Source: Nitrososphaerales archaeon TH5894
GTDB taxonomy: Archaea > Thermoproteota > Nitrososphaeria > Nitrososphaerales > Nitrososphaeraceae
Reading direction: 5' to 3'
Assembly (NCBI GenBank): GCA_014523485.1
Contig: JAATVK010000006.1
Location: forward strand, 1-8,668
DNA: 8,668 nt
Made by a program: the position numbers and the translations under genes. Each line of letters opens with the position of its first letter. Position 1 is the first letter of the stretch. This document shows, one piece after another, positions 1 through 5,764 of the stretch. The notes under the pieces were generated by a model, which worked only from the letters and a program-made list of their open reading frames with translations, made no database searches and was not told where the DNA came from.

Positions 1-270
1 ATGAAATAAGTGGGGAATTTTTTTTGGAATATAAATTATTTTTCCTGGATTAACTTCATTTTTAATTCCATTTATCTCTATTGTTCCTCTACCACTAATG
101 ACGTAATAAATTTCGTCTGAGACATGCGGTTGTTGAGTGTCTTCTTGCTCCTTCTTCAAGTTTATTAGCCCAACTTCCATAGTTGATGTATTGATTATAT
201 CAATAAAATATCTAGATCTAGGAAAATTTGACAGAAATAACTCTAGATCAAAAATTTGAGAATTAGACAT
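1..270 (-). CDS. cupin-domain protein, 3' end outside window
   Basis: The reading frame starts with ATG at 270 and is still open at base 1, so 90 N-terminal residues are visible and the C-terminus is missing. The translation begins MSNSQIFDLELF and holds one cupin fold. Motif 1 is around PHVSDEIYYVISGRG (residues 48-62) and motif 2 around NPGKIIYIPKKIPHLFH (74-90). Likely metal ligands are H49, E53 and H87. The position of the usual first His of motif 1 is Gln47, so this is a three-ligand variant or a non-metal cupin. Small single-domain cupins bind metals or small molecules and include isomerases, dioxygenases and sensor domains; nothing here tells which. It is divergent from the F420-dependent oxidoreductase with a 336-base gap. 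A TATA-like box sits at the leaderless distance upstream. The family is confident, the function unknown. Confidence 0.85.
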   Translation of the reverse strand, partial: MSNSQIFDLELFLSNFPRSRYFIDIINTSTMEVGLINLKKEQEDTQQPHVSDEIYYVISGRGTIEINGIKNEVNPGKIIYIPKKIPHLFH

Positions 271-291
271 CTATAAAAAAATAAAATATAC

Positions 292-299
292 ATATAAAA
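292..299 (-). promoter_or_regulatory. TATA-like box for the cupin gene
   Basis: On the minus strand TTTTATAT lies at -29 to -22 from the ATG at 270, with no Shine-Dalgarno sequence between. This spacing fits an archaeal promoter giving a leaderless mRNA. The surroundings are so AT-rich that a chance match is possible. Confidence 0.45.
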
Positions 300-576
300 T
301 TTTTTCTGAGACTTGTAATAAAAGTATTAAAGTTGAGTTGTTAAATTAAAAAAATTACATAGATTTTAATTTATTAATTTTTATTAAATACCATTATTCA
401 TAATTTTAATTTCATTTCATTATTACGTATTTTTAGTTGTTTCATTTTTTATTATTATTTTAGATTTTATAATTAAAAATATGATTACCTCTGCAAATTA
501 TCACAAATAAAAGGAATTTGTAAAAGAATTTTAAGATTTTAATAATTACAATAAATCCGTCACTACTTTAATAACA

Positions 577-584
577 TATATAAT
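577..584 (+). promoter_or_regulatory. TATA box for the F420-dependent oxidoreductase
   Basis: TATATAAT lies at -30 to -23 from the ATG at 607. An in-frame TGA at 601-603 rules out an earlier in-frame start, and no Shine-Dalgarno sequence is present, so transcription probably begins at or next to the start codon. Confidence 0.6.
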
Positions 585-606
585 TAAATATTTGGTGTCA
601 TGATCA

Positions 607-1599
607 ATGGTAGAAATAAGATTAAGTATTCAAGCTGCACATGAACAGATCAATCCTATTGAATTATTAGATGATGCAATATATTTAGATAAAAAGGAAA
701 TAGAACGTTGTTGGACTAGTGACCATTATATGCCTTGGTGGAATACAGGCGCTTCTGGAGGCGCAGCATGGCCATGGATGGGTGCTGCTTTAGCCAAGAC
801 AACAAAATTGGTTATTGGTACCGGAGTAACAGCTCCTATTCTAAGATATCATCCTGCAATAGTGGCACAAGTCTTTGCAACCCTCGCTTATATGTTTCCA
901 AATAGAGTTTTCCTAGGTGTAGGTAGAGGAGAAGCTCTAAATGAAGTACCCTCGGGAAATATTTGGCCATCAAATAAAGAGAAATTCAAACGTTTAAGAG
1001 AATCTATAAAATTGATAAAGAAATTATGGACAGAAGATTGGGTTAATTTTAAAGGAGAATTTTATTCAGTCAAAGATTCTAATTTATATACTAAACCTAC
1101 CTATTCAATTCCAATATATATAGCCGGTTTAGGAGAACAATCTGCACAATTAGCAGGTGAAGAAGGAAATGGTTTTGTAACCAATGAACTAGATATAAAT
1201 AAAATAAGAGATAAACTTTTTCCTGCAGTCAGAAATGGAGCGTCTGAATCAGGAAGAGATTACCAACAAGTAGAGAAAATATTATTTATTCCTGCTTCTT
1301 ATGACGAAGATAAACAAAAAGCAATAGAATCAATAAGATTTTGGAGAGGTTCTATGGTTAAAGCATTCTTTGATGTAGATGTACATGATCCAAGAAAGAT
1401 CGAAGAAAATGGTCAGGTGATTGGTGATGATTCTTTAGAAAAAAAGTTATTTGTAATAACTAATGAAGAAGAAGGAATCAAGAAACTACAAAAATATATA
1501 GAAATTGGATTTACTGAAATTGTATTCACTAATTCTAGTCCTAATAGAAAGAAATTTGTAGATCTTGTAAAGAAAATGTCTACCACTATAAACAATTGA
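607..1599 (+). CDS. LLM-class F420-dependent oxidoreductase, FGD-like
   Basis: This 330-residue protein is a bacterial luciferase-like TIM-barrel oxidoreductase that would use the deazaflavin F420 to transfer hydride. It is closest in pattern to the F420-dependent glucose-6-phosphate dehydrogenase group, whose mycobacterial member is about 336 residues. TSDHYMPWW places D39, H40 and W44 at the same numbers as the catalytic residues of mycobacterial FGD. G73-V74 matches the cis-peptide position, and GVGRGEALNE places the catalytic acid at E109. The FPNRVFLGVG and RLRESIKLIKKLW stretches are also family-typical. By alignment from memory, the phosphate-binding Lys198, Lys259 and Arg283 of FGD are replaced (roughly by non-Lys, D256 and K280), so glucose-6-phosphate is probably not the substrate; an alcohol, aldehyde or other sugar is possible. 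It is cytosolic, with no signal peptide. The start is fixed by an in-frame stop directly upstream. It appears monocistronic. Confidence 0.92.
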   Translation: MVEIRLSIQAAHEQINPIELLDDAIYLDKKEIERCWTSDHYMPWWNTGASGGAAWPWMGAALAKTTKLVIGTGVTAPILRYHPAIVAQVFATLAYMFPNRVFLGVGRGEALNEVPSGNIWPSNKEKFKRLRESIKLIKKLWTEDWVNFKGEFYSVKDSNLYTKPTYSIPIYIAGLGEQSAQLAGEEGNGFVTNELDINKIRDKLFPAVRNGASESGRDYQQVEKILFIPASYDEDKQKAIESIRFWRGSMVKAFFDVDVHDPRKIEENGQVIGDDSLEKKLFVITNEEEGIKKLQKYIEIGFTEIVFTNSSPNRKKFVDLVKKMSTTINN

Positions 1600-1875
1600 T
1601 AACTTAGTCTATGCTAAAAATAAATTAAAGAAAAAAAAAGATAATTTTTATTATAATCCATTTTCTACCTTATAATATATGATACTATTATATGATCCTA
1701 TAAAGACCAATAACGTTTTTGTGTTTCAATTTGATTATTCGTATGACAGACCTATTATCCATACTATTATTATCTATACTAGTTAACTTCCTTGAAAGTT
1801 ATGGTTACATAGAGATCATATAATTACTCTATTATTCTTAATTTGCAGAGATTAATTTAATACGAGTGATATACT

Positions 1876-1892
1876 TCTAGTGTTGTACTAGA
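1876..1892. repeat. 17-bp inverted repeat, candidate operator
   Basis: TCTAGT, a five-base spacer GTTGT, then ACTAGA form a perfect 6-bp dyad. It sits about 60 bases before the NHL start and just upstream of a TATAATAT box at 1902-1909, where a dimeric archaeal regulator could act. Chance occurrence cannot be excluded in this base composition. Confidence 0.3.
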
Positions 1893-1901
1893 GAAATTGG
1901 C

Positions 1902-1929
1902 TATAATATACTAATACAACCTTAATATT
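1902..1929 (+). promoter_or_regulatory. promoter region of the NHL-repeat gene
   Basis: Two candidate TATA boxes are present. TTAATATT at 1922-1929 lies -30 to -23 from the GTG start and would give a leaderless message. TATAATAT at 1902-1909 would give a leader of roughly 20 bases. No Shine-Dalgarno sequence precedes the GTG, which favours the leaderless option. Confidence 0.4.
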
Positions 1930-1951
1930 AGATATATAGCTTTTAAAGATA

Positions 1952-3121
1952 GTGAACAAAATTATCAAATTACTATCTATACAATTTAGCTTGATCTTTT
2001 TATGTTTTGTTACTACAAATTTTATCTCTTATATTTATGCACAGGAATTTGAATTCAACGCGGAAGACTATTTTTTCTCAGAACAAATTCCTTCAAATTC
2101 AAAAGATACAGTTACTCCAACAGATTCTGAAGATACAGATAAAGAGCCTTGTATAGATGGTAAAATTGAATCATCAGCAGCAGTTTTATCTGCTACTAGT
2201 GATCATTCTTATACTTCTAATTTTCACTTTGTAAAAAAATTTGATCAAAACGGAAATCTTGTAGATAGTTGGGGTACTGTAGGACCAAATGATGGTCAAT
2301 TTATCCATGCTCATGGAATAACTATAGATTCACAAGATAATGTTTACGTGAGTGATGCTGAAAAGTGCAATATTCAAAAATTTGATCAAAATGGAAATTT
2401 TATTACTAAATGGGGAACAAAAGGGATAGGTCCCAGTAAATTTATGCAACCTGAGAGTATGGCTGTAGATTCTTCAGATAATATTTATGTGGCAGAATAT
2501 GCTAGGAAAAATATACAAAAATTTGACAGTGATGGTAACTTTATCACAATGTGGGGACAAGAAGGAAATAGTCAGGGCGAATTTAAAAAACCATGGGGTG
2601 TTGCCTTGGATTCAAAAAACAATGTATATGTTAGTGATCAAACACTGCCCAGAGTACAAAAATTTGACAGTGATGGTAACTTTATAGACATGTGGGGAAA
2701 AGAGGGTCATAAGAAAGGTCAATTCGTACATCAACATGATATTACAGTAGATTCAAATGATCATGTTTATGTAACTGATGGTAGAGAAAATTCTAGAGTA
2801 GCAGTATTTGATACCAATGGTAAATTCTTAAAACATTGGGGTAGTGAAGGAAAAGATGAAGGTCAATTTATAGAGAACCACGGTATTGTTGTTGATTCAG
2901 AAGGCAATGTATATGTAGTAGATACAAGGAACGTAAGGGTACAAAAATTTGACAGTGATGGTAACTTTATCACAATGTGGGGGTCACTTGGATGTAAAGA
3001 TAATCAATTCCTAATTCCACATGATATAGCAATGGACTCTAAAGGCTATATCTACGTTACAGATAGTGGAAAGTCACACTTTAGAGCAAATTATGATTGT
3101 AATAATAATAAAGTTAGTTAA
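1952..3121 (+). CDS. secreted six-bladed NHL-repeat beta-propeller protein
   Basis: This 389-residue protein starts at GTG; an in-frame TAG at 1937 and no ATG between make this the likeliest start. Residues 1-30 form a Sec signal peptide with probable cleavage after YIYA, before QEFEF. Residues 31-90 are an acidic, Ser/Thr-rich linker. Residues 91-378 contain six NHL repeats of about 47 residues (starts near 91, 141, 188, 235, 283, 330), each of the form QKFDxxGNFxxxWGxxG, then GQF, xVDSxxNVYVxD. Six repeats would close one complete propeller. NHL propellers usually bind proteins or ligands; some are enzymes. The position that is usually Pro-x-Gly carries His in blades 1, 4, 5 and 6 (H121, H262, H310, H357), recalling the zinc ligands of peptidylglycine amidating lyase. 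There is no C-terminal membrane anchor. Specific function is unknown. Confidence 0.9.
   Translation: MNKIIKLLSIQFSLIFLCFVTTNFISYIYAQEFEFNAEDYFFSEQIPSNSKDTVTPTDSEDTDKEPCIDGKIESSAAVLSATSDHSYTSNFHFVKKFDQNGNLVDSWGTVGPNDGQFIHAHGITIDSQDNVYVSDAEKCNIQKFDQNGNFITKWGTKGIGPSKFMQPESMAVDSSDNIYVAEYARKNIQKFDSDGNFITMWGQEGNSQGEFKKPWGVALDSKNNVYVSDQTLPRVQKFDSDGNFIDMWGKEGHKKGQFVHQHDITVDSNDHVYVTDGRENSRVAVFDTNGKFLKHWGSEGKDEGQFIENHGIVVDSEGNVYVVDTRNVRVQKFDSDGNFITMWGSLGCKDNQFLIPHDIAMDSKGYIYVTDSGKSHFRANYDCNNNKVS
2514..2982 (+). repeat. three near-identical 43-base repeats inside the NHL gene
   Basis: Copies lie at 2514-2556, 2655-2697 and 2940-2982. The first and third are identical over all 43 bases; the middle copy differs only in a few bases near its 3' part, where Ile-Thr-Met is Ile-Asp-Met. 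Spacings of 141 and 285 bases equal 47 and 95 codons, so the repeats stay in frame and encode the same strand of blades 3, 4 and 6 (QKFDSDGNF). Other blades encode similar residues with different codons, which points to recent blade duplication or gene conversion. Confidence 0.9.
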
Positions 3122-3254
3122 TGAGATCATAATGGTCTAATTTTCGAAATATATTACTGATAGTTATTGTAGTATTTAGTGACAACCGGGAAGAAAATGA
3201 GAATCATCATTATCAATAATTTTCAATAATTAGTATACTCAAGATTTTGATTCT

Positions 3255-3272
3255 TAGATAGATAGATAGATA
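3255..3272 (+). repeat. short TAGA tetranucleotide repeat
   Basis: Four perfect TAGA units and a partial fifth lie in the spacer after the NHL gene. It is a small microsatellite with no visible link to a gene. Confidence 0.7.
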
Positions 3273-3352
3273 AATATCATTCCGGTCTCCTAGATATACA
3301 CAAAGGTAGTTTTGGTCTAAGTCTGAAACACCTTTTATAGTAATTAAATAAA

Positions 3353-3520
3353 ATGATGAACGTGATTAGGGAGTCCCTTGATGCTGTAGCAAGCAATTAT
3401 CAAATCGTATGCTAAGAAACTATGGCAAGCTAGCTACATATATATGCCATTTATCTAGAGCAGTTGGTTGATAAAGATTATTATATCATCCAAGAAATGT
3501 AGAATATCATCTAGAATTCA
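3353..3520 (+). pseudogene. possible decayed reading frame, unrecognised
   Basis: In one plus-strand frame an ATG-ATG start is followed by MMNVIRESLDAVASNYQIVC, then a stop. The same frame continues with coding-looking patches such as LHIYAIYLEQLVDKDYYIIQ separated by stops. The stretch is less AT-rich than the surrounding spacer. No family was recognised, and the frame may simply be chance. Apart from this and the TAGA repeat, the 3122-3599 spacer shows nothing supportable. Confidence 0.2.
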
Positions 3521-3599
3521 GTTAGTTTCATCCTCTTTATTTTATAGAAAGAAATAATGATGATTGGGATCAAGTTCGATGTACAAATAAATTTCTGGG

Positions 3600-4001
3600 T
3601 TATTTTAAATCTGATAATATAACATGTGCTGCATTCCTACCAGGTGCCATTGATACACCAGGTCCAGGATGACTTCCAGATCCGCATAGGTAAACATTTT
3701 GTATGGATGGAACTTTATAATTTGACAATTCTGGAATTGGTCTCATAGAAGATAACTGATAGGGAGTCATTGCACCACACGAAAGTGTTCCAAATCTTGT
3801 ATTTGTTGGCGGGTTTTCGAAATCTAGTGGTGAAAATACTACTCGTTTTATGGTCTCTTTTTTTAAATTTGGTAGATAATTTATTACAAGTACTTTGAGA
3901 CCGAATTTAGCTAAATAGCAACCACATGTTAACCCATTATGTCCTGCACCTATAACTATAGCATCATAATAAGAATGAATAGAAGAAGCAACATTGGACA
4001 T
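3600..4001 (-). pseudogene. phytoene-dehydrogenase/PYROXD2-like flavoprotein with large internal deletion
   Basis: The open frame encodes only 133 residues but joins both ends of a family usually about 500 or more residues long. Residues 12-40 are the N-terminal FAD Rossmann segment, YDAIVIGAGHNGL with GxGxxG at G18, G20 and G23. Residues 65-133 are the C-terminal FAD-closing segment, including YLCGSGSHPGPGVSMAPGRN and AAHVILSDL, typical of CrtI/CrtISO/PYROXD2-type oxidoreductases. Everything between, including the acidic ribose-binding residue after the second strand and the substrate domain, is missing; the junction lies near residues 40-45 and preserves the frame. Such a protein could not form the normal active site, so this is probably an inactivated gene. 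Absence of frameshifts or stops suggests a recent event, or selection for a mini-protein. An AATAAAT box at about -30 remains. It is isolated, converging on the NHL gene. Confidence 0.85.
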
Positions 4002-4536
4002 GTCAATCAGTAGAGCTTTATAACATTTATTTGGTATTTAATAAATACTTGAAATTTGATCAGAAATTAAGTTCTATGGATTTTTACTTATTATGGTTGT
4101 TATGATTCACTGACAGAAATAAGTCCATATTTAATTTAGAAATATTATAGTAATTTTCAAACCCTCAAAAATAAAAATTGGAATGTTTGTTGACATTTTC
4201 CAATAAGATGGAAAGGTATGTCTCAGATTTCATCCATCCTATTATCATTACATCATCTTTTTGTGTGTGTAATGATATGATTATATGGTATCGGTCTTAT
4301 TTATGATATTTGGCAGTTTCAATTGAGTGTACGGTTGATAATTGGATTTAGAGACTTATAGTGTGTTATGAATTGATTTGTTATAGAGTCCGACAGATAC
4401 ACCTGTCAGACATTGAAAATATTTTTTAAGGAAAGAAAACTCTTTTTCAGTTTTAATTTTCAATTTATAGTTTTGGACCGAAATTTTTATCCCTTTTGTA
4501 CACTTTAAGATAAAAAATGGAAATCAGTATTTATTT
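4002..4536. other. gene-poor spacer upstream of the deleted flavoprotein
   Basis: No open frame longer than about 32 codons with supporting signals was found on either strand. The region 4260-4400 is comparatively G- and T-rich on the plus strand and ends in a hairpin and T-tract, so an untranslated RNA is conceivable but unsupported by any known family. Confidence 0.5.
4388..4411 (+). repeat. hairpin-forming inverted repeat
   Basis: GTCCGACAG, a six-base loop ATACAC and CTGTCAGAC pair over nine positions with a single C-A mismatch, making one of the most stable stems in the window. A run of six T follows at 4422-4427, eleven bases past the stem. It could end a short plus-strand transcript or serve as a protein-binding dyad. 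Confidence 0.45.
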
Positions 4537-4680
4537 TCAAGGTAGATTTAATGGATAAAAATGATATTCTTTATATTTGATTTTACAGTCATTGCATTTA
4601 TAAAGTACCATTTGCTGTCCTGTTCTACATTCTAATTTATTGATATATAGTAAATTGTGCTTGCAAAAGGAACATTTCAC
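4537..4680 (-). CDS. small zinc-ribbon protein, 47 residues
   Basis: A GTG start at 4680 opens a 47-codon frame ending in TGA at 4537-4539. An in-frame stop lies two codons before the GTG, so the start can only be this GTG or the TTG just before it. The protein begins MKCSFCKHN and contains CSFC (C3, C6) and CNDC (C29, C32) separated by 22 residues, flanked by Lys and aromatic residues (YKCNDCKIKYKEY). This is the pattern of a single treble-clef or zinc-ribbon module that would bind one zinc ion. Small proteins of this type are common in archaea and often bind nucleic acid or partner proteins; the role here is unknown. An AAATAAAT box at -29 to -22 (4702-4709) fits a leaderless promoter. The paired CxxC motifs in a random frame would be unlikely. 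Confidence 0.65.
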   Translation of the reverse strand: MKCSFCKHNLLYINKLECRTGQQMVLYKCNDCKIKYKEYHFYPLNLP

Positions 4681-5057
4681 CAATTTTTAAACCTTCTAAT
4701 AATTTATTTCAAATTGTAATATTAAAATTTATTTATCAATCAATCTCATTGTATATTAGTTCCATAATAGTTGATATCCAAGATGAATCAAATATACCTG
4801 TATTTTGTTATTAGACGAGAGTATTTTTTTGACGAAATAAATTTAGAAAATTGTGATTTTTAAATTTTCATAAATAAAAAGTTTTGTTAGGATTTACCAA
4901 TATGAAGAAAAAGAAGAAGAGTAGGAAATCTAATACAAAAATAACTTTTATCTCCAAAAAATAAATTGTAATTGAATTTAATATTCTATCGTGATTATTT
5001 TAAATTTTTTCGGCGCCGAAAAATTAAATAATATTAATAGTAAGGTAAAATCTAGAA
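4681..5057. other. gene-poor AT-rich spacer with one GC palindrome
   Basis: Only very short frames are present, 26 codons at 4783-4863 and 20 lysine-rich codons at 4902-4964, neither supportable as a gene. The one striking element is the palindrome at 5006-5023. Confidence 0.5.
5006..5023. repeat. perfect 18-bp palindrome with GC core
   Basis: TTTTTCGGCGCCGAAAAA reads the same on both strands. Its eight-base core is all G and C inside a stretch that is otherwise nearly all A and T. It could bind a symmetric dimeric protein; as RNA it would form a seven-pair stem with a GCGC loop. No gene start is positioned to make it an obvious operator. Confidence 0.6.
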
Positions 5058-5234
5058 TTAATTATTTGTATATCTAAGTCTGAAAAGTAAAGGACAAGAA
5101 TACGATTGAAGTAATAATTCACGAAGTTGGTTAGACTTTTGAATAATTTTTGATTCTGTTGATTCTTCTACAGGTTTTTTTAATGGGTGTTGAAATGTGG
5201 GTGAAAAAGGTTGAATTTAACCTTTATCACTCAT
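5058..5234 (-). pseudogene. small unrecognised gene with premature stop at codon 6
   Basis: An ATG at 5234 begins MSDKG and is followed at once by an in-frame TAA (5217-5219). The same frame then stays open for 52 codons. These residues look like real protein (PFSPTFQHPLKKPVEEST, then ESKIIQKSNQLRELLLQSYS), charged and not the hydrophobic or Lys/Asn-rich text expected of chance AT-rich frames. A CAA or AAA to TAA change would explain the break. TATATA lies 38 to 33 bases before the ATG. The stop falls at the edge of the loop of a dyad at 5206-5225. No family was recognised. It may be a recent pseudogene, a gene with a recoded stop, or chance. Confidence 0.35.
5206..5225. repeat. 7-bp inverted repeat over codons 4-10 of the disrupted small ORF
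   Basis: AAAGGTT and AACCTTT flank a six-base centre GAATTT. On the minus strand the dyad covers codons 4 to 10 of the disrupted ORF, and its stop codon begins at the stem-loop boundary. It could be a weak mRNA hairpin. Confidence 0.4.
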
Positions 5235-5325
5235 ATATATATTCAGTTGTTGTCTGTTGATAATTCTATATAGGCAAAATAAGTTAAAAGGATTGTTGAT
5301 TTTTGGGTGGTAAATAATACAATAA

Positions 5326-5333
5326 TATAAAAA
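5326..5333 (+). promoter_or_regulatory. TATA box for the disrupted small membrane ORF
   Basis: TATAAAAA lies at -31 to -24 from the ATG at 5357, the same spacing seen before the confident genes of this window. It supports use of that ATG as a leaderless start. Confidence 0.4.
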
Positions 5334-5356
5334 TATAAACTCGATGTATTTATTCA

Positions 5357-5586
5357 ATGTCAAACGAACCAGATTCAATAAATTGGTTTGGAAAATTTTC
5401 CCACAGAGAATTTCGTGGTAGGGAATTTATTACTTGCAATGTAGAAAAATATTTATTTCAATATTCATTGATAATTTATCACTGTTTGTAGTTGGTCTCA
5501 ATTCTATAGTCTATACCTTAATATTGTTTATAGTATTGTTGGGAATTTTTCTGATCTCCAACCAAATATATAGATTATCAATTTAG
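5357..5586 (+). pseudogene. putative small membrane protein, split by a one-base frameshift
   Basis: The ATG at 5357 opens 44 codons beginning MSNEPDSINWFGKFSHREF and stopping at TAG 5489-5491. Adding one A to the five-A run at 5445-5449 would join it to the other frame and give a continuous 76-residue protein. That continuation contains a long hydrophobic helix, roughly LFVVGLNSIVYTLILF then IVLLGIFLIS, ending QIYRLSI before TAG 5584-5586. The joined protein would have a soluble, charged N-terminus and one membrane segment, with its C-terminus at or across the membrane. A loss of one A in the homopolymer, a sequencing error or a slippage site could each explain the break. T-rich DNA easily gives hydrophobic chance frames, so confidence is modest. 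No family was recognised. Confidence 0.35.
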
Positions 5587-5764
5587 TAAGGCAAAGATAG
5601 TATTCAATTCAAATGGCATTACAGAATTATCCGATAGTTATAACTAAGGACTTTGTCTTAATTAAATTATTTTTATCTATAGGTTTGGACATGACAAGAA
5701 GTTCGAGTATAACTATATCATTTCAAAACCCATATATACATAATGAAATTGATGATAGTTAATT
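5587..5764. other. short spacer before the secreted 285-residue protein
   Basis: The spacer contains the promoter of the next gene and a 49-codon frame (5613-5762) that would end two bases before that gene. That frame has no TATA box at the usual distance and overlaps the promoter, so it is not called as a gene. Confidence 0.5.
5733..5738 (+). promoter_or_regulatory. TATA box for the 285-residue secreted protein
   Basis: TATATA lies at -32 to -27 from the ATG at 5765, and no Shine-Dalgarno sequence is seen. The spacing supports leaderless transcription from this gene's own promoter. Confidence 0.55.

Larger units (their letters stand above)
271..606. other. divergent AT-rich intergenic region
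   Basis: This 336-base spacer separates the divergent cupin and oxidoreductase genes. It is almost entirely A and T with frequent stops in all frames, and no coding signal or strong dyad was found. It holds the two back-to-back promoter boxes near its ends. Confidence 0.7.
1600..1951. other. intergenic region upstream of the NHL gene
   Basis: This 352-base AT-rich spacer holds no convincing gene. It contains a short dyad at 1876-1892 and promoter-like boxes near its right end. A 35-codon frame at 1679-1786 is judged to be chance. No clear terminator for the upstream gene is seen, only weak T-rich stretches near 1645. Confidence 0.6.

Noticed and set aside
1413..1595. 60-codon minus-strand frame inside the F420-dependent oxidoreductase gene
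   Set aside because: It is a hydrophobic antisense shadow of a confidently identified coding sequence.
1679..1786. 35-codon plus-strand frame in the spacer before the NHL gene
   Set aside because: A weak TATA-like box precedes it, but composition is that of AT-rich chance sequence and no motif is seen.
2487..2687. 66-codon plus-strand frame in another phase of the NHL gene
   Set aside because: It stays open only because the 43-base repeats recur in phase; the NHL frame explains the DNA.
2514..2982. CRISPR-like repeats
   Set aside because: The 43-base repeats are in-frame coding for propeller strands, with spacings of 47 and 95 codons, and no leader or spacer structure exists.
4208..4306. 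32-codon plus-strand frame from ATG at 4208
   Set aside because: No promoter spacing, no motif, and stops crowd the frame on both sides.
4783..4863. 26-codon plus-strand frame beginning MNQIYLYFVIRREYF
   Set aside because: It has a TATATT near -30 but is too short to support without homologues.
4902..4964. 20-codon lysine-rich frame (MKKKKKSRKSN...)
   Set aside because: The A-rich DNA alone explains a poly-lysine start; no family or conservation can be shown.
5613..5762. 49-codon plus-strand frame ending two bases before the 285-residue gene
   Set aside because: It looks coding at first sight and would be operon-like, but no TATA box lies at the usual distance, and the promoter of the next gene falls inside it. 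Likely chance.
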